Below are positions 1 through 6,435 of a stretch of DNA of 15,617 bases, in pieces; positions within the stretch are counted from its first letter, which is position 1; each line of letters begins with the position of its first letter. Position numbers and translations under genes: made by a program. This DNA comes from an uncultured Clostridia bacterium. GTDB lineage: Bacteria > Bacillota > Clostridia > Christensenellales > Borkfalkiaceae. The stretch spans positions 1 through 15,617 of the forward strand of contig CAKQKA010000040.1 in the NCBI GenBank assembly GCA_934247855.1, read 5' to 3'. The notes below the pieces were generated by a model. That model saw only the letters and a program-made list of their open reading frames with translations. It had not been told where the DNA came from and made no database searches.

Positions 1-63
1 CAATAAGGCTGCGATAACCGCGGTCTTTCTGTTGTTCTTCCTTTCGGATTTCTGTTGTGTCAT
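1..63 (-). CDS. N-terminus of a membrane or secreted protein (cut by window edge)
   Basis: Only the first 21 codons are present. The ATG at 63 (minus) is preceded by GGAGG about nine bases upstream, which decides the start. The residues are highly basic (MTQQKSERKNNRK) and then turn hydrophobic (TAVIAALL), the pattern of a signal peptide or a type II membrane anchor. The gene lies behind a leader of about 340 nt with its own promoter, a structured aptamer-like region and a terminator, so its expression is probably controlled by early termination. Function cannot be assigned from this fragment. An ATG at about 80 lies in another frame, has no ribosome binding site and was not chosen. Confidence 0.7.
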   Translation of the reverse strand, partial: MTQQKSERKNNRKTAVIAALL

Positions 64-173
64 TTCTGACGCCCTCCATAAAATTTTTTCTGTTTCAACC
101 GGCTTATAGCCTGTTTGTTCATTTTTCGCCCATCCGACCGGGTTAAGTGCCGTTATTAAAGATTTTCGGAATA

Positions 174-219
174 AAAAAAGGTTGCAACCTAGTATCCGTA
201 ACGATACTATATTGCAACC
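174..219 (-). terminator. Rho-independent terminator in the 5' leader of the gene at 63
   Basis: Read on the minus strand, GGTTGCAA (219-212) pairs with TTGCAACC (187-180), and inside it TAGTATC (209-203 read as its complement) pairs with GATACTA (196-190), separated by a 2-nt internal mismatch; the loop is six bases. The stem is followed directly by a run of seven T. No gene ends just before it. It sits between a promoter (408-436) and the next gene start (63), so it works as a leader attenuator rather than an end-of-gene terminator. Confidence 0.85.
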
Positions 220-234
220 GGGCGTACTTTTTAA

Positions 235-345
235 CCAAACGAAGGTTCGCTTCCCCGCGGTCTTCCGCAAGACGACACGTCGTTTGTAACAAAGTTCCTT
301 GGCTTTGCGTCACCGCCTCACGACGGTTTTGCCGACAAGTATTCA
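235..345 (-). promoter_or_regulatory. Candidate c-di-GMP-I (GEMM-I)-like riboswitch aptamer
   Basis: The minus-strand sequence of 333-301 begins GGCAAAACC, forms a six-pair stem ACCGUC/GGCGGU closed by a GUGA (GNRA) tetraloop, and continues GACGCAAAGCC. This is the hallmark first half of class I c-di-GMP aptamers: GCAAA, a helix with a GNRA loop, then GACGCAAAGCC. It is followed by AAGGAACU and, further on, GCGGGG, which resemble the second helix, though that half does not match cleanly and I could not fold the closing P1 stem. A terminator (174-219) and a gene start (63) follow in the order expected of a transcriptional riboswitch. The class is a recognition from memory and could be wrong; that this is a structured regulatory leader is more certain. 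Confidence 0.55.
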
Positions 346-407
346 TTTATTCTGAAAGAAAGTTTACAAGCGATTTGTACCGCTCCGCCTCTCGTTCAGT
401 AAATTAT

Positions 408-436
408 ATAATACACGCCGCAAACCTCCCTGTCAA
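408..436 (-). promoter_or_regulatory. Sigma-A promoter of the riboswitch-like leader
   Basis: On the minus strand TTGACA (436-431) is followed by a 17-bp spacer and TATTAT (413-408). The -35 is a perfect consensus and the -10 has one mismatch. Transcription would start near 401, giving a leader of about 340 nt before the ATG at 63. Confidence 0.85.
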
Positions 437-691
437 GCATTTTTGAACATTTTTCATAAATTGCATTCTCGGACTGTTTCAAAAACTATTTTTAAGTCTT
501 ACATTAAACTTAAAACCGCCGCTCTTACCGGGCAGCGGTTTCTTTTCGTCAAAAAGAGTAAAATCACCGCATAACAGCAAATCAGACGATTTTATCTGCT
601 GTAAGTTTGTTAAAATTAAAAAAAACGTTTACCCTCACATCCGTATAAGCTCTTTACCTGATGTCCCGAGCACCGATTTTTACGTTTTGCT
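437..691. other. Intergenic region with no gene
   Basis: Neither strand has a convincing reading frame with a ribosome binding site here. The stretch holds the hairpin at 513-541, an imperfect inverted repeat ACAGC/GCTGT at about 573-601, and A/T-rich DNA. It separates the decayed end of the thioredoxin operon from the promoter at 408-436. Confidence 0.6.
513..541. terminator. Hairpin, weak possible terminator
   Basis: AAACCGC (513-519) pairs with GCGGTTT (535-541). Inside, after one C/A mismatch, GCTC pairs with GGGC around the loop TTACC. The plus-strand tail is TCTTTTCG; the minus-strand tail is TAAGTTTAAT. Neither is a strong T run. On the minus strand it could stop transcripts of the thioredoxin operon. 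The plus-strand lead-in TTAAACTTAAAACC is identical to that of the strong terminator at 8247. Confidence 0.45.
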
Positions 692-1054
692 TTACGTTTT
701 TTTACAATCTCCGGCTTTCGGCAGTGTTATTTCAAAAACCGCGCCGTTTCGGTTGTATGCTTTGATATCGCCGCCGTGGGATTTTACAATTTCGCTCACA
801 AGCGCAAGTCCTATACCGGTATTTCCCTTTTTGCCCGTGTAAAACCTTTCGAAAATATGCGGTAAATCGACTTTGTCAATGCCGTCTCCGTCATCGGAAA
901 CGGCGATATAAACTTTGGCGTTCCCGACGGCGCAACGGACGAACACCGTCGTTTTGCAGAATTTGAAAGCGTTGGATATGAAATACGCCCGTTTCAACGG
1001 TTCTCGTCTTTAATAAAAATCATCCGCGAAAAGCAGGACAATTGTTTCGTTCAT
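692..1054 (-). pseudogene. Histidine kinase remnant (C-terminal ATPase half only)
   Basis: The frame encodes the last part of a HATPase_c domain: a degenerate N-box (ISNAFKF), G1 box DDGDGI, F box FERFYTG and G2 box GNTGIGLAL, and ends normally at 692. The sensor, HAMP, HisKA/phospho-histidine parts and the start of the ATPase domain are missing. An ATG at 1054 overlaps the trxA stop as ATGA and is in the same frame, but after 14 codons (MNETIVLLFADDFY) a TAA at 1012-1010 interrupts it. No full kinase can be made. The most likely history is an internal deletion of a kinase gene that once followed trxA, plus a nonsense change. A 101-residue product starting at the TTG at 997 is possible but has no ribosome binding site. 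Confidence 0.75.
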
Positions 1055-1380
1055 CTTGTCCCGCCAAGATTCTTTTCTACAAGTTTTTCTATTTCCGCCG
1101 CGCTTTTCAACCCCACAAACGACGTCACCGTCTGACCGTTTTTTAAAAAAACAATCGTCGGAATACTTACGATGCCGAATTTTGCGGCTATGCTTTCTTC
1201 CTCGTCCACATCTACCTTGACGATTTTTATGCTATCCGAATATTTTTCGGAGACCTCTTCCAGAACAGGCGCAAGCGCTTTGCAGGGCCCGCACCACGTC
1301 GCATAAAAATCCACCAGCACGAGTTTGTCCGTATTTACGGCTTCTTTCTGAAAATTATTTCCTTTTACACTGATTATCAT
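1051..1380 (-). CDS. trxA: Thioredoxin
   Basis: A 109-residue cytoplasmic thioredoxin, the usual length, with the active site WCGPC (Cys30, Cys33) and the cis-proline loop IPT near residue 75. It has no signal peptide or membrane segment. The family reduces protein disulfides using electrons from thioredoxin reductase and is the usual electron donor of CcdA. The start is set by AGGAGG five bases before the ATG. It is the last intact gene of a minus-strand run with ccdA and two extracytoplasmic thioredoxin-domain proteins, 15 bases after the preceding stop. This supports a dedicated supply of reducing equivalents to CcdA. No thioredoxin reductase is in the window. The stop overlaps an ATG that leads into a decayed kinase frame. 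Confidence 0.95.
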   Translation of the reverse strand: MIISVKGNNFQKEAVNTDKLVLVDFYATWCGPCKALAPVLEEVSEKYSDSIKIVKVDVDEEESIAAKFGIVSIPTIVFLKNGQTVTSFVGLKSAAEIEKLVEKNLGGTR

Positions 1381-1446
1381 TTTTTCCTCCTGCGGTTACA
1401 ATATTTGATTTATATAACTTCTCAGAACCGCCTCGCTCATCGCGCC
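1381..1446. repeat. 66-bp direct repeat, copy 1 (thioredoxin-lipoprotein 3' end)
   Basis: This stretch matches 2367-2432 at all but three positions, with a 41-bp identical core (1406-1446 and 2392-2432). It covers the last codons of the lipoprotein gene, its stop and the ribosome binding site of the next gene. The two copies are 986 bp apart in direct orientation and bracket the lipoprotein gene. Confidence 0.95.
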
Positions 1447-2364
1447 CACTACTTTCGCTTTTACGTTTCCCTCCGCGGTTATAAAGACTGTAACGGGTAT
1501 TCCCGTAACTTCGTAGGCGTTCGCGCCTTCTTCTTCGTAATCGAAATAGAGAGGAAAAGTATAGCCGCTTTGCGAAACGAATTGTTTTACTTGCTCCTTA
1601 TTCAGATATACGCTCACCATTAAAAACTCCGCCTGCCCTTTCAGCTCTTTCGCAAGCTTCTCGAAATGCGGAAGTTCGGCTCTGCAAGGCGCGCACCATG
1701 ACGCCCAGAAATTGATAACGATAGGTTTACCTATAAATTCGGAAAGTTTTATTTTTTGTCCGTTAGCGTCGGTTACGGTAAAATCTTTATAATCGCCGAC
1801 AATAACGGGCTTTTTTATTTCAAAACCGAAGGTTTTTTCGGCTTCTTTATGCGTTTCGGTTTCCGCAACGGTAATTTTTAACGTATATTTGCCGATATCT
1901 TTCGGAGCTTCGGTAAACCACTCGTCACTGCCGTCTGCGGCAAACATGATCGTGCCCTCGCCCCCGCCGTCGTATTCAAAGTCGTTTACGGATACGGCAA
2001 CCGCATTTCCGTCGTATACTTTATCGAGCGTTACGCCGCTTTTCAGATTTATATCGCGGTCGAGTTTTTCAACAATCGGAATAATTTCCTGCTTTTTATA
2101 CCCGCATACGTTACAAGCTCGCTCTTTTACCCCCTGCTTATCCGTCGAGGGTTCTTCGATTACGGTCCATTCTCCGAAAACATGTTCTGTCTTATCCTTT
2201 TTTTCGGCGCAACCCTTATCCGTGCAAACGCGATAATGATAATACTCGTCGAAGCTATAGTTTCCGTCAAAGTTATGCTTTTTCGGTTCGCACCCTGAAA
2301 ATGCCAGCGAAGCATTGAGTATGGCAAGTATCACGGCACATACAATAAATATTTTGCTTTTCAT
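1396..2364 (-). CDS. Lipoprotein with MBG-like domain and C-terminal TlpA/ResA-type thioredoxin domain
   Basis: 322 residues. Residues 1-24 are a lipoprotein signal peptide with lipobox FSGC, lipid-bearing Cys25. Residues about 40-95 hold four cysteines in two pairs (Cys47/Cys52, Cys84/Cys87) in a region resembling the short repeats ending in C..CGYK and IP seen in Gram-positive surface proteins. Residues about 100-186 resemble an MBG-type beta-sandwich (YDG, then AP..IGKY). Residues 190-322 are a TlpA/ResA thioredoxin fold with active site WCAPC (Cys224, Cys227) and cis-Pro in GIPVT. It should sit on the outer face of the membrane and be kept reduced by CcdA. AGGAGGAAAAAC precedes the ATG. 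It is a paralogue of the gene at 2382-2930; the last 19 residues are almost identical. Substrate unknown. Confidence 0.88.
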   Translation of the reverse strand: MKSKIFIVCAVILAILNASLAFSGCEPKKHNFDGNYSFDEYYHYRVCTDKGCAEKKDKTEHVFGEWTVIEEPSTDKQGVKERACNVCGYKKQEIIPIVEKLDRDINLKSGVTLDKVYDGNAVAVSVNDFEYDGGGEGTIMFAADGSDEWFTEAPKDIGKYTLKITVAETETHKEAEKTFGFEIKKPVIVGDYKDFTVTDANGQKIKLSEFIGKPIVINFWASWCAPCRAELPHFEKLAKELKGQAEFLMVSVYLNKEQVKQFVSQSGYTFPLYFDYEEEGANAYEVTGIPVTVFITAEGNVKAKVVGAMSEAVLRSYINQIL

Positions 2365-2366
2365 TG

Positions 2367-2432
2367 TTTTTCCTCCTGCAGTTACATTATCTGATTTATA
2401 TAACTTCTCAGAACCGCCTCGCTCATCGCGCC
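2367..2432. repeat. 66-bp direct repeat, copy 2 (ResA-like 3' end)
   Basis: Partner of 1381-1446. It covers the end of the ResA-like gene, the stop and the ribosome binding site of the lipoprotein gene. Outside these 66 bp the two paralogues are clearly diverged in nucleotide sequence, so the identity is local. Confidence 0.95.
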
Positions 2433-2930
2433 GACGCGTCTCGCCGCTATTTTTCCGTCCGACGATATAAATATCGTTTCGGGAACATACGAAATGCCGT
2501 AAGCGGAGACGGCGGAATCCTCGTTGTCGAAATAAAGGGAAAACGTATAGCCGTTTCGCAAAACAAAATCAAGCGCTTTATCCTTTTTACCGTCGGAAAA
2601 AACGTTGACCATAAGAAATTTCACCCTGCCGTCGTACTCTTTCGCAAGCTTGTCAAAATGAGGAAGTTCGCTCTTGCAGGGCTCGCACCAATACGCCCAA
2701 AAATTTATAACGACCGGTTGCCCTATAAAATCGGACAGGTTTACCTTATTGTTTGCGGTGTCCGTCATGGAAAAATTTTTATATTCCTCTTTCCCGTCCG
2801 CAGAAACGGTACCCGACGGATCGTATTTTTCCGACAATTTCTTGTATCCGAAATATGCGCCGAATATGACGCCGATAAACAGCACGGCGATTATCACGGT
2901 TATTATGATTGTTTTTTGTTTTTCAGCCAT
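2382..2930 (-). CDS. Membrane-anchored thiol-disulfide oxidoreductase, ResA/TlpA family
   Basis: 182 residues: a short cytoplasmic N-terminus, one membrane segment at about 8-28, a linker, and a thioredoxin-like domain from about 50 to 182. The active site is WCEPC (Cys82, Cys85); the CEPC form is the one found in Bacillus ResA. A VPE cis-proline loop follows near residue 150. ResA proteins reduce disulfides outside the membrane, classically in apocytochrome c, with electrons from CcdA. No cytochrome c is visible here, so the client may be something else, for example a redox repair enzyme or a surface protein. The start has a strong TTAGGAGG site that overlaps the ccdA stop region (9-nt gap). 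The C-terminus matches the next gene nearly base for base. Confidence 0.9.
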   Translation of the reverse strand: MAEKQKTIIITVIIAVLFIGVIFGAYFGYKKLSEKYDPSGTVSADGKEEYKNFSMTDTANNKVNLSDFIGQPVVINFWAYWCEPCKSELPHFDKLAKEYDGRVKFLMVNVFSDGKKDKALDFVLRNGYTFSLYFDNEDSAVSAYGISYVPETIFISSDGKIAARRVGAMSEAVLRSYINQIM

Positions 2931-2939
2931 TTTTACCTC

Positions 2940-3707
2940 CTAACTTAAAAGCGCTCCGAGCTTATCCATAACGCCTGCAGCCATAAGTATGCCCATAACG
3001 ACGAGCAGACTTCCGCTGACGATTTTTATGACGTTAAAATGTCGCTTTATAAATCCGAACAGTTTTTTGGTTTTATCCGTAAGTATCGCAGTTATTATGA
3101 ACGGTATTCCTATACCGAGCGAATAGGATAACAGTAAAAGTATTCCCTTGAAAATCGTTCCCGAGGTGGACGCAAGCGCAAGCGCCGAGCCTAAAAACGC
3201 GCCCGTGCACGGTCCGACTCCCACAGCAAACACCAATCCGAATAAAAATGTCGACCATACGCCGCTTATCTTATACGATTTTGTCAATCCGTTAAAGAAA
3301 GGCAGTCTGAAAATTCCGATATACGACAAACCGAACACGATGACGACAGCGCCGGCGATAATGTTTATAATCGTCTTGTGTTTGCCGATGTATCCGCTGA
3401 TAAGCCCCGCAAGCCCGCCGAACACCACAAACATAAGCGTGAATCCGAGGACGAAAAACAGAGATCTTAAAAGCACCCGATATTTCTTCTTATCCTTTCC
3501 GACGGGTTTTTCGCTATCCGTAGCGGTACCGTGGTGCTGCACACCCTCTGCACCGGTTTCATCTTTTTCGGCTGCAATCGCCGTACTGTCTTGTTCGCTC
3601 GTTTCGTTATCGCCAGCAAAGTACGAAAGATACAGCGGAATCATCGGGAGCATGCACGGCGATATGAACGACGCCAACCCTTCAAGAAAAGTCAGTAAAA
3701 AATCCAT
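2940..3707 (-). CDS. ccdA: CcdA/DsbD-family transmembrane thiol electron transporter
   Basis: 255 residues with about six membrane helices. The two redox cysteines of the family are present: Cys18 in the SPCMLP motif of helix 1 and Cys167 in the GPCTGA motif of helix 4. The protein moves reducing equivalents from cytoplasmic thioredoxin across the membrane to external thioredoxin-like proteins; both partners are encoded directly downstream. An unusual feature is a hydrophilic, mostly acidic loop of about 45 residues (about 32-77) between helices 1 and 2, with a His pair (QHHG), longer than in typical CcdA. The start at 3707 has only a weak AAGGA site about 12 bases upstream. It is the first gene of the redox operon and has its own promoter. 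Confidence 0.93.
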   Translation of the reverse strand: MDFLLTFLEGLASFISPCMLPMIPLYLSYFAGDNETSEQDSTAIAAEKDETGAEGVQHHGTATDSEKPVGKDKKKYRVLLRSLFFVLGFTLMFVVFGGLAGLISGYIGKHKTIINIIAGAVVIVFGLSYIGIFRLPFFNGLTKSYKISGVWSTFLFGLVFAVGVGPCTGAFLGSALALASTSGTIFKGILLLLSYSLGIGIPFIITAILTDKTKKLFGFIKRHFNVIKIVSGSLLVVMGILMAAGVMDKLGALLS

Positions 3708-3734
3708 GTCCGCATAAAATCCTTTTTTTGTTTG

Positions 3735-3776
3735 ATTATAATTCTTTTCTTTCGTCAGATAAAGAGAGTTGCTCTC
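3735..3776 (-). promoter_or_regulatory. Promoter of the ccdA operon with a palindrome near -42
   Basis: On the minus strand a perfect -10 TATAAT (3740-3735) predicts a start near 3728. No good -35 lies 16-18 bp upstream. Instead the palindrome GAGAG-CAA-CTCTC (3776-3764) is centred at 3770, about -42, where Crp/Fnr-family activators bind at class II promoters. The gene just upstream encodes such a regulator. The palindrome is not a textbook Crp or Fnr site, so the link is inference; its right arm may also pair with 3813-3820 as an extension of the neighbouring terminator. Confidence 0.5.
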
Positions 3777-3784
3777 ATAAGAAA

Positions 3785-3808
3785 AGCCGAACGTTTTACC
3801 GTTCGGCT
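3785..3808 (-). terminator. Terminator of the Crp/Fnr-family gene
   Basis: A nine-pair perfect stem AGCCGAACG/CGTTCGGCT with a six-base loop lies just after the stop at 3826 and is followed on the minus strand by TTTTC. Outer arms GAGAGTTG (3820-3813 read on minus) and CAACTCTC (3771-3764) could extend it by eight pairs. Confidence 0.85.
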
Positions 3809-3825
3809 AAAACAACTCTCCCGTG

Positions 3826-4491
3826 TTACATCATTTCTTTAAGTTTCTGTATATCGAGAATTTTGATTTTTCCGCGCCCGTATTCCACCATTCCCTCTTT
3901 TGCAAACTGCCTTATGGTTTTCCCCGCGACCTCTCTGGCGGAACTTGTCATTTTTGCGATTTCTTCCTGCGTTATGTTAAATTCCGTCTCGCCTGTATAA
4001 ACGTATCGCTCCACCAAAAAAGCAGCCATTCTTCTTTCGTATCGTGTAAACAAAAGCCCGTGCAGCGTTGTCATGCAAAGAGAAAACCTGTCTGTAAGCG
4101 TTTCAAAAATCGAACATCTGACTTCGATATTTTCCTCCATAATCTTCTTTATCGCACATGACTTTACGGTAAGAAGAACGCTGTCTCTTTCCACGACGAA
4201 TTTCGCGTCGAACGTGATATGCTCCATAACGCAAGACGCCGACAACAGTCCCATTTCGTTTTCCCTTAACTCGAATAAAGTTATCTCTCTGAAATTTTCG
4301 TCGTCGATTATCGCACGGACTTCCCCCTCGAGTATCAGAAACGGCCCCACGCAATGATTGATAAGTCCCGTTATAACTTCGCCCTTTTTATAGGTTCTGA
4401 TTTCCGAACTGTCAAGAACAAGTTCCGTTTGTTTCTCCGTCAGATGCTTATAAAACGGCAATCCCTGTATCGTCGTTGATTTTGCAAACAT
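3826..4491 (-). CDS. Crp/Fnr-family transcriptional regulator
   Basis: 221 residues: a cyclic-nucleotide-binding-like beta-roll (about 10-115), a dimerisation helix (about 118-150) and a winged helix-turn-helix (about 152-215) with recognition region ITQEEIAKMTSSAREVAGKT. The cNMP-binding signature is not conserved, so cAMP is unlikely to be the ligand. Five cysteines (47, 87, 112, 126, 139) are present but not in the N-terminal Fnr iron-sulfur pattern; redox sensing is possible but unproven. The start follows AAGGGAG nine bases upstream. It lies in the same direction as, and just upstream of, the ccdA operon but is separated from it by a terminator, so it is more likely a regulator of that operon than a member. 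Confidence 0.92.
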   Translation of the reverse strand: MFAKSTTIQGLPFYKHLTEKQTELVLDSSEIRTYKKGEVITGLINHCVGPFLILEGEVRAIIDDENFREITLFELRENEMGLLSASCVMEHITFDAKFVVERDSVLLTVKSCAIKKIMEENIEVRCSIFETLTDRFSLCMTTLHGLLFTRYERRMAAFLVERYVYTGETEFNITQEEIAKMTSSAREVAGKTIRQFAKEGMVEYGRGKIKILDIQKLKEMM

Positions 4492-4529
4492 GCTTATATA
4501 CTCCCTTGCGAATATAGTCTCTCGCCTGT

Positions 4530-4558
4530 ATTATAACATATTTTTCCGCATAATTCAA
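4530..4558 (-). promoter_or_regulatory. Sigma-A promoter of the Crp/Fnr-family gene
   Basis: On the minus strand TTGAAT (4558-4553), a 17-bp spacer and TATAAT (4535-4530) give a start near 4523, about 30 nt before the ATG. Confidence 0.85.
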
Positions 4559-4588
4559 CTCATCGCGACCTTTTTATTTACGAAAGAA

Positions 4589-4614
4589 AAAACAGCCGCG
4601 CAGACGACTGTTTT
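4589..4614 (-). terminator. Terminator of the Na+/phosphate cotransporter gene
   Basis: On the minus strand AAAACAGTCG (4614-4605) pairs with CGGCTGTTTT (4598-4589) with one G-U pair and a six-base loop. It is followed by further T residues (TTTCTTTCG). Confidence 0.88.
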
Positions 4615-4662
4615 GCTTAAGTAAATATTCAAAAAGCCTGCGGGACACCTTTCGTCCGAGAT

Positions 4663-6405
4663 TTACACGCTGTATTTTTTGCTGTATTCTTCAAAATACA
4701 TATCGAAATCCTTGCCGTTCGATCTCGCATTGTTTAAAGTTTTGTGCATATCCATATTATGCTGTTCCATATCGAGCACGCAACCCGCTATATTAGAACA
4801 ATGGTCGCTCACCCGCTCGAGATTGGTAATGATATCCGACCACACAAAGCCGACTTCGATAGAACACTTGCCCTCTTTCATACGGCAGATATGGCGCGTG
4901 CGCAAAGTTTCTTTCAAGCCGTCGATAACCTCTTCGAGCGGCTCCACCTTGCGGGCGATGTTCACGTCGTTCCCTGTAAACGCGCGTAACGACAGCGACA
5001 AAACCTCCTCTATCGCGCTTTTTAAAACATTATACTCGCTCTTTGCCGTTTCGGTAAAACTAAGCCCTTTGTCGCGAAGTTCCTCGGCGGATTCCAAAAT
5101 ATTGACGGCGTGATCGGAAATTCTTTCAAAATCGCCGATGGATTTAAGCAAAGCCGTTACCTGCTCGCTTTCCGCTTCGCCGAGTTTCGCCGCAGAAATC
5201 TTTATAAGATACGAACCGAGAATATCTTCGTAATGATCGCAAAGCGACTCTCTCTGCCTTATGCTTTCCGCCATTGCAGGCGTGTAATCGGTGAAAACGT
5301 TCATAGAATCGCGCAGCGCCGATACCGCATCGTCCGCCATCTTTATTTCCACGTTGCGGCTTTGCGCTATCGCAAGCGCAGGCGTAACGATGAGTCGTTC
5401 GTCAAGCTCGTTTTGCTTGTCGTTCTGCTTTTTATCGGGAACGATAAGGCAAACGACCTTTTGCAGTAATCCGCCGAGCGGCAGCATGATAAGCGTACAA
5501 AGCAGATTGAAAAGCGAGTGAATCGTCGCAATACCGACGAGAGAGGCCGACTCGTTTAAAATCGCAGGCGCAAAAATCGCCTTTGTAATGCAGAATACCG
5601 TAAGCAACAGCGTTGCGCCGATTACGTTGAACAGTAAATGCACCATTGCCGCACGCCGTGCGTTCTTGTTTGTTCCGACCGACGACAACAGCGCAGTAAC
5701 GCATGTTCCTATGTTCTGCCCCATTATTATCGGCACGCACGAACCATAGGACACAACTCCCGTAGAAGCCAGCGCCTGCAGAATACCAACCGACGCCGAA
5801 CTCGATTGAATTACGGCGGTAACCAACGCGCCGACAAGCACGCCGAGCACGGGATTTGAAAACGCTACGAATAACTGCGCGAACTCGGGCACGTCCTTAA
5901 GCCCCGCAACCGCGCCCGACATCGTTTCCATACCGAACATAAGCGTTGCAAAGCCGAGTAAAATCATACCCGTATCTTTCTTTTTATCGCTCCTGCAAAA
6001 CATGTAAAGAACTATTCCGATAAGCGCGAGTATCGGAGTGAAAGACGACGGCTTCAAAAGCGTTATCCATATGTTACCGCTGTCTATTCCCGCAAGACTT
6101 AATATCCACGCGGTTACCGTAGTGCCTATGTTCGCACCCATAATTACGTATATCGATTGTCCCAGCGTCATAAGTCCCGAGTTTGCAAATCCGACAACCA
6201 TAACCGTAGTTGCGGACGAACTTTGTATAACCGCCGTAACGCCGAGCCCCGTAAGCAATCCGCCGACCTTACTGCCCGTAAGACGACCTAATATTCGTTT
6301 AAGCCCGTTACCCGCTCTTCTTTCGAGCGATTGCCCCATAACGTTCATTCCGAACAAGAAAAGACAAAGCCCGCCTAACATCGTAAGAAAATCAAAAAAA
6401 TCCAT
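4663..6405 (-). CDS. Na+/phosphate cotransporter family protein with C-terminal PhoU-like domain
   Basis: About 580 residues. The first about 310 form the Na/Pi cotransporter fold in two inverted halves, each with the hallmark QSSSA motif (residues about 61 and 200) followed by a glycine-rich partner motif (GANIGTT and GQNIGTC). Residues about 340-560 are charged and helical, a PhoU-like tail thought to tie transport to phosphate status. The family imports inorganic phosphate with sodium. The ATG at 6405 is chosen because GGTG lies six bases upstream; a GTG at 6411 would add two residues. Four PhoP-box-like hexamers upstream suggest induction in phosphate starvation. It is transcribed alone, ending at the terminator at 4589. 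The divergent gene encodes a phosphodiesterase that could also yield phosphate. Confidence 0.93.
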   Translation of the reverse strand: MDFFDFLTMLGGLCLFLFGMNVMGQSLERRAGNGLKRILGRLTGSKVGGLLTGLGVTAVIQSSSATTVMVVGFANSGLMTLGQSIYVIMGANIGTTVTAWILSLAGIDSGNIWITLLKPSSFTPILALIGIVLYMFCRSDKKKDTGMILLGFATLMFGMETMSGAVAGLKDVPEFAQLFVAFSNPVLGVLVGALVTAVIQSSSASVGILQALASTGVVSYGSCVPIIMGQNIGTCVTALLSSVGTNKNARRAAMVHLLFNVIGATLLLTVFCITKAIFAPAILNESASLVGIATIHSLFNLLCTLIMLPLGGLLQKVVCLIVPDKKQNDKQNELDERLIVTPALAIAQSRNVEIKMADDAVSALRDSMNVFTDYTPAMAESIRQRESLCDHYEDILGSYLIKISAAKLGEAESEQVTALLKSIGDFERISDHAVNILESAEELRDKGLSFTETAKSEYNVLKSAIEEVLSLSLRAFTGNDVNIARKVEPLEEVIDGLKETLRTRHICRMKEGKCSIEVGFVWSDIITNLERVSDHCSNIAGCVLDMEQHNMDMHKTLNNARSNGKDFDMYFEEYSKKYSV

Positions 6406-6435
6406 ATACACACCATTATTTATTTGTCGCTTTTA

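Noticed and set aside
235..345. T-box leader
   Set aside because: GACCGCGG recalls the T-box anti-terminator motif, but the conserved AGGGTGG part and a specifier loop are missing and the downstream gene is not an aminoacyl-tRNA or amino-acid gene as far as can be seen.
143..446. Open frames on both strands over the leader (67 and 99 codons)
   Set aside because: They overlap the promoter, aptamer-like core and terminator, have no ribosome binding site and no protein-like composition.
692..997. A functional 101-residue single-domain ATPase
   Set aside because: The frame begins inside the N-box, has only a TTG without a ribosome binding site and follows an in-frame stop, so a remnant is more likely.
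2364..2948. A 194-codon plus-strand frame
   Set aside because: It is antisense to the ResA-like gene, which has a recognisable fold, active site and ribosome binding site.
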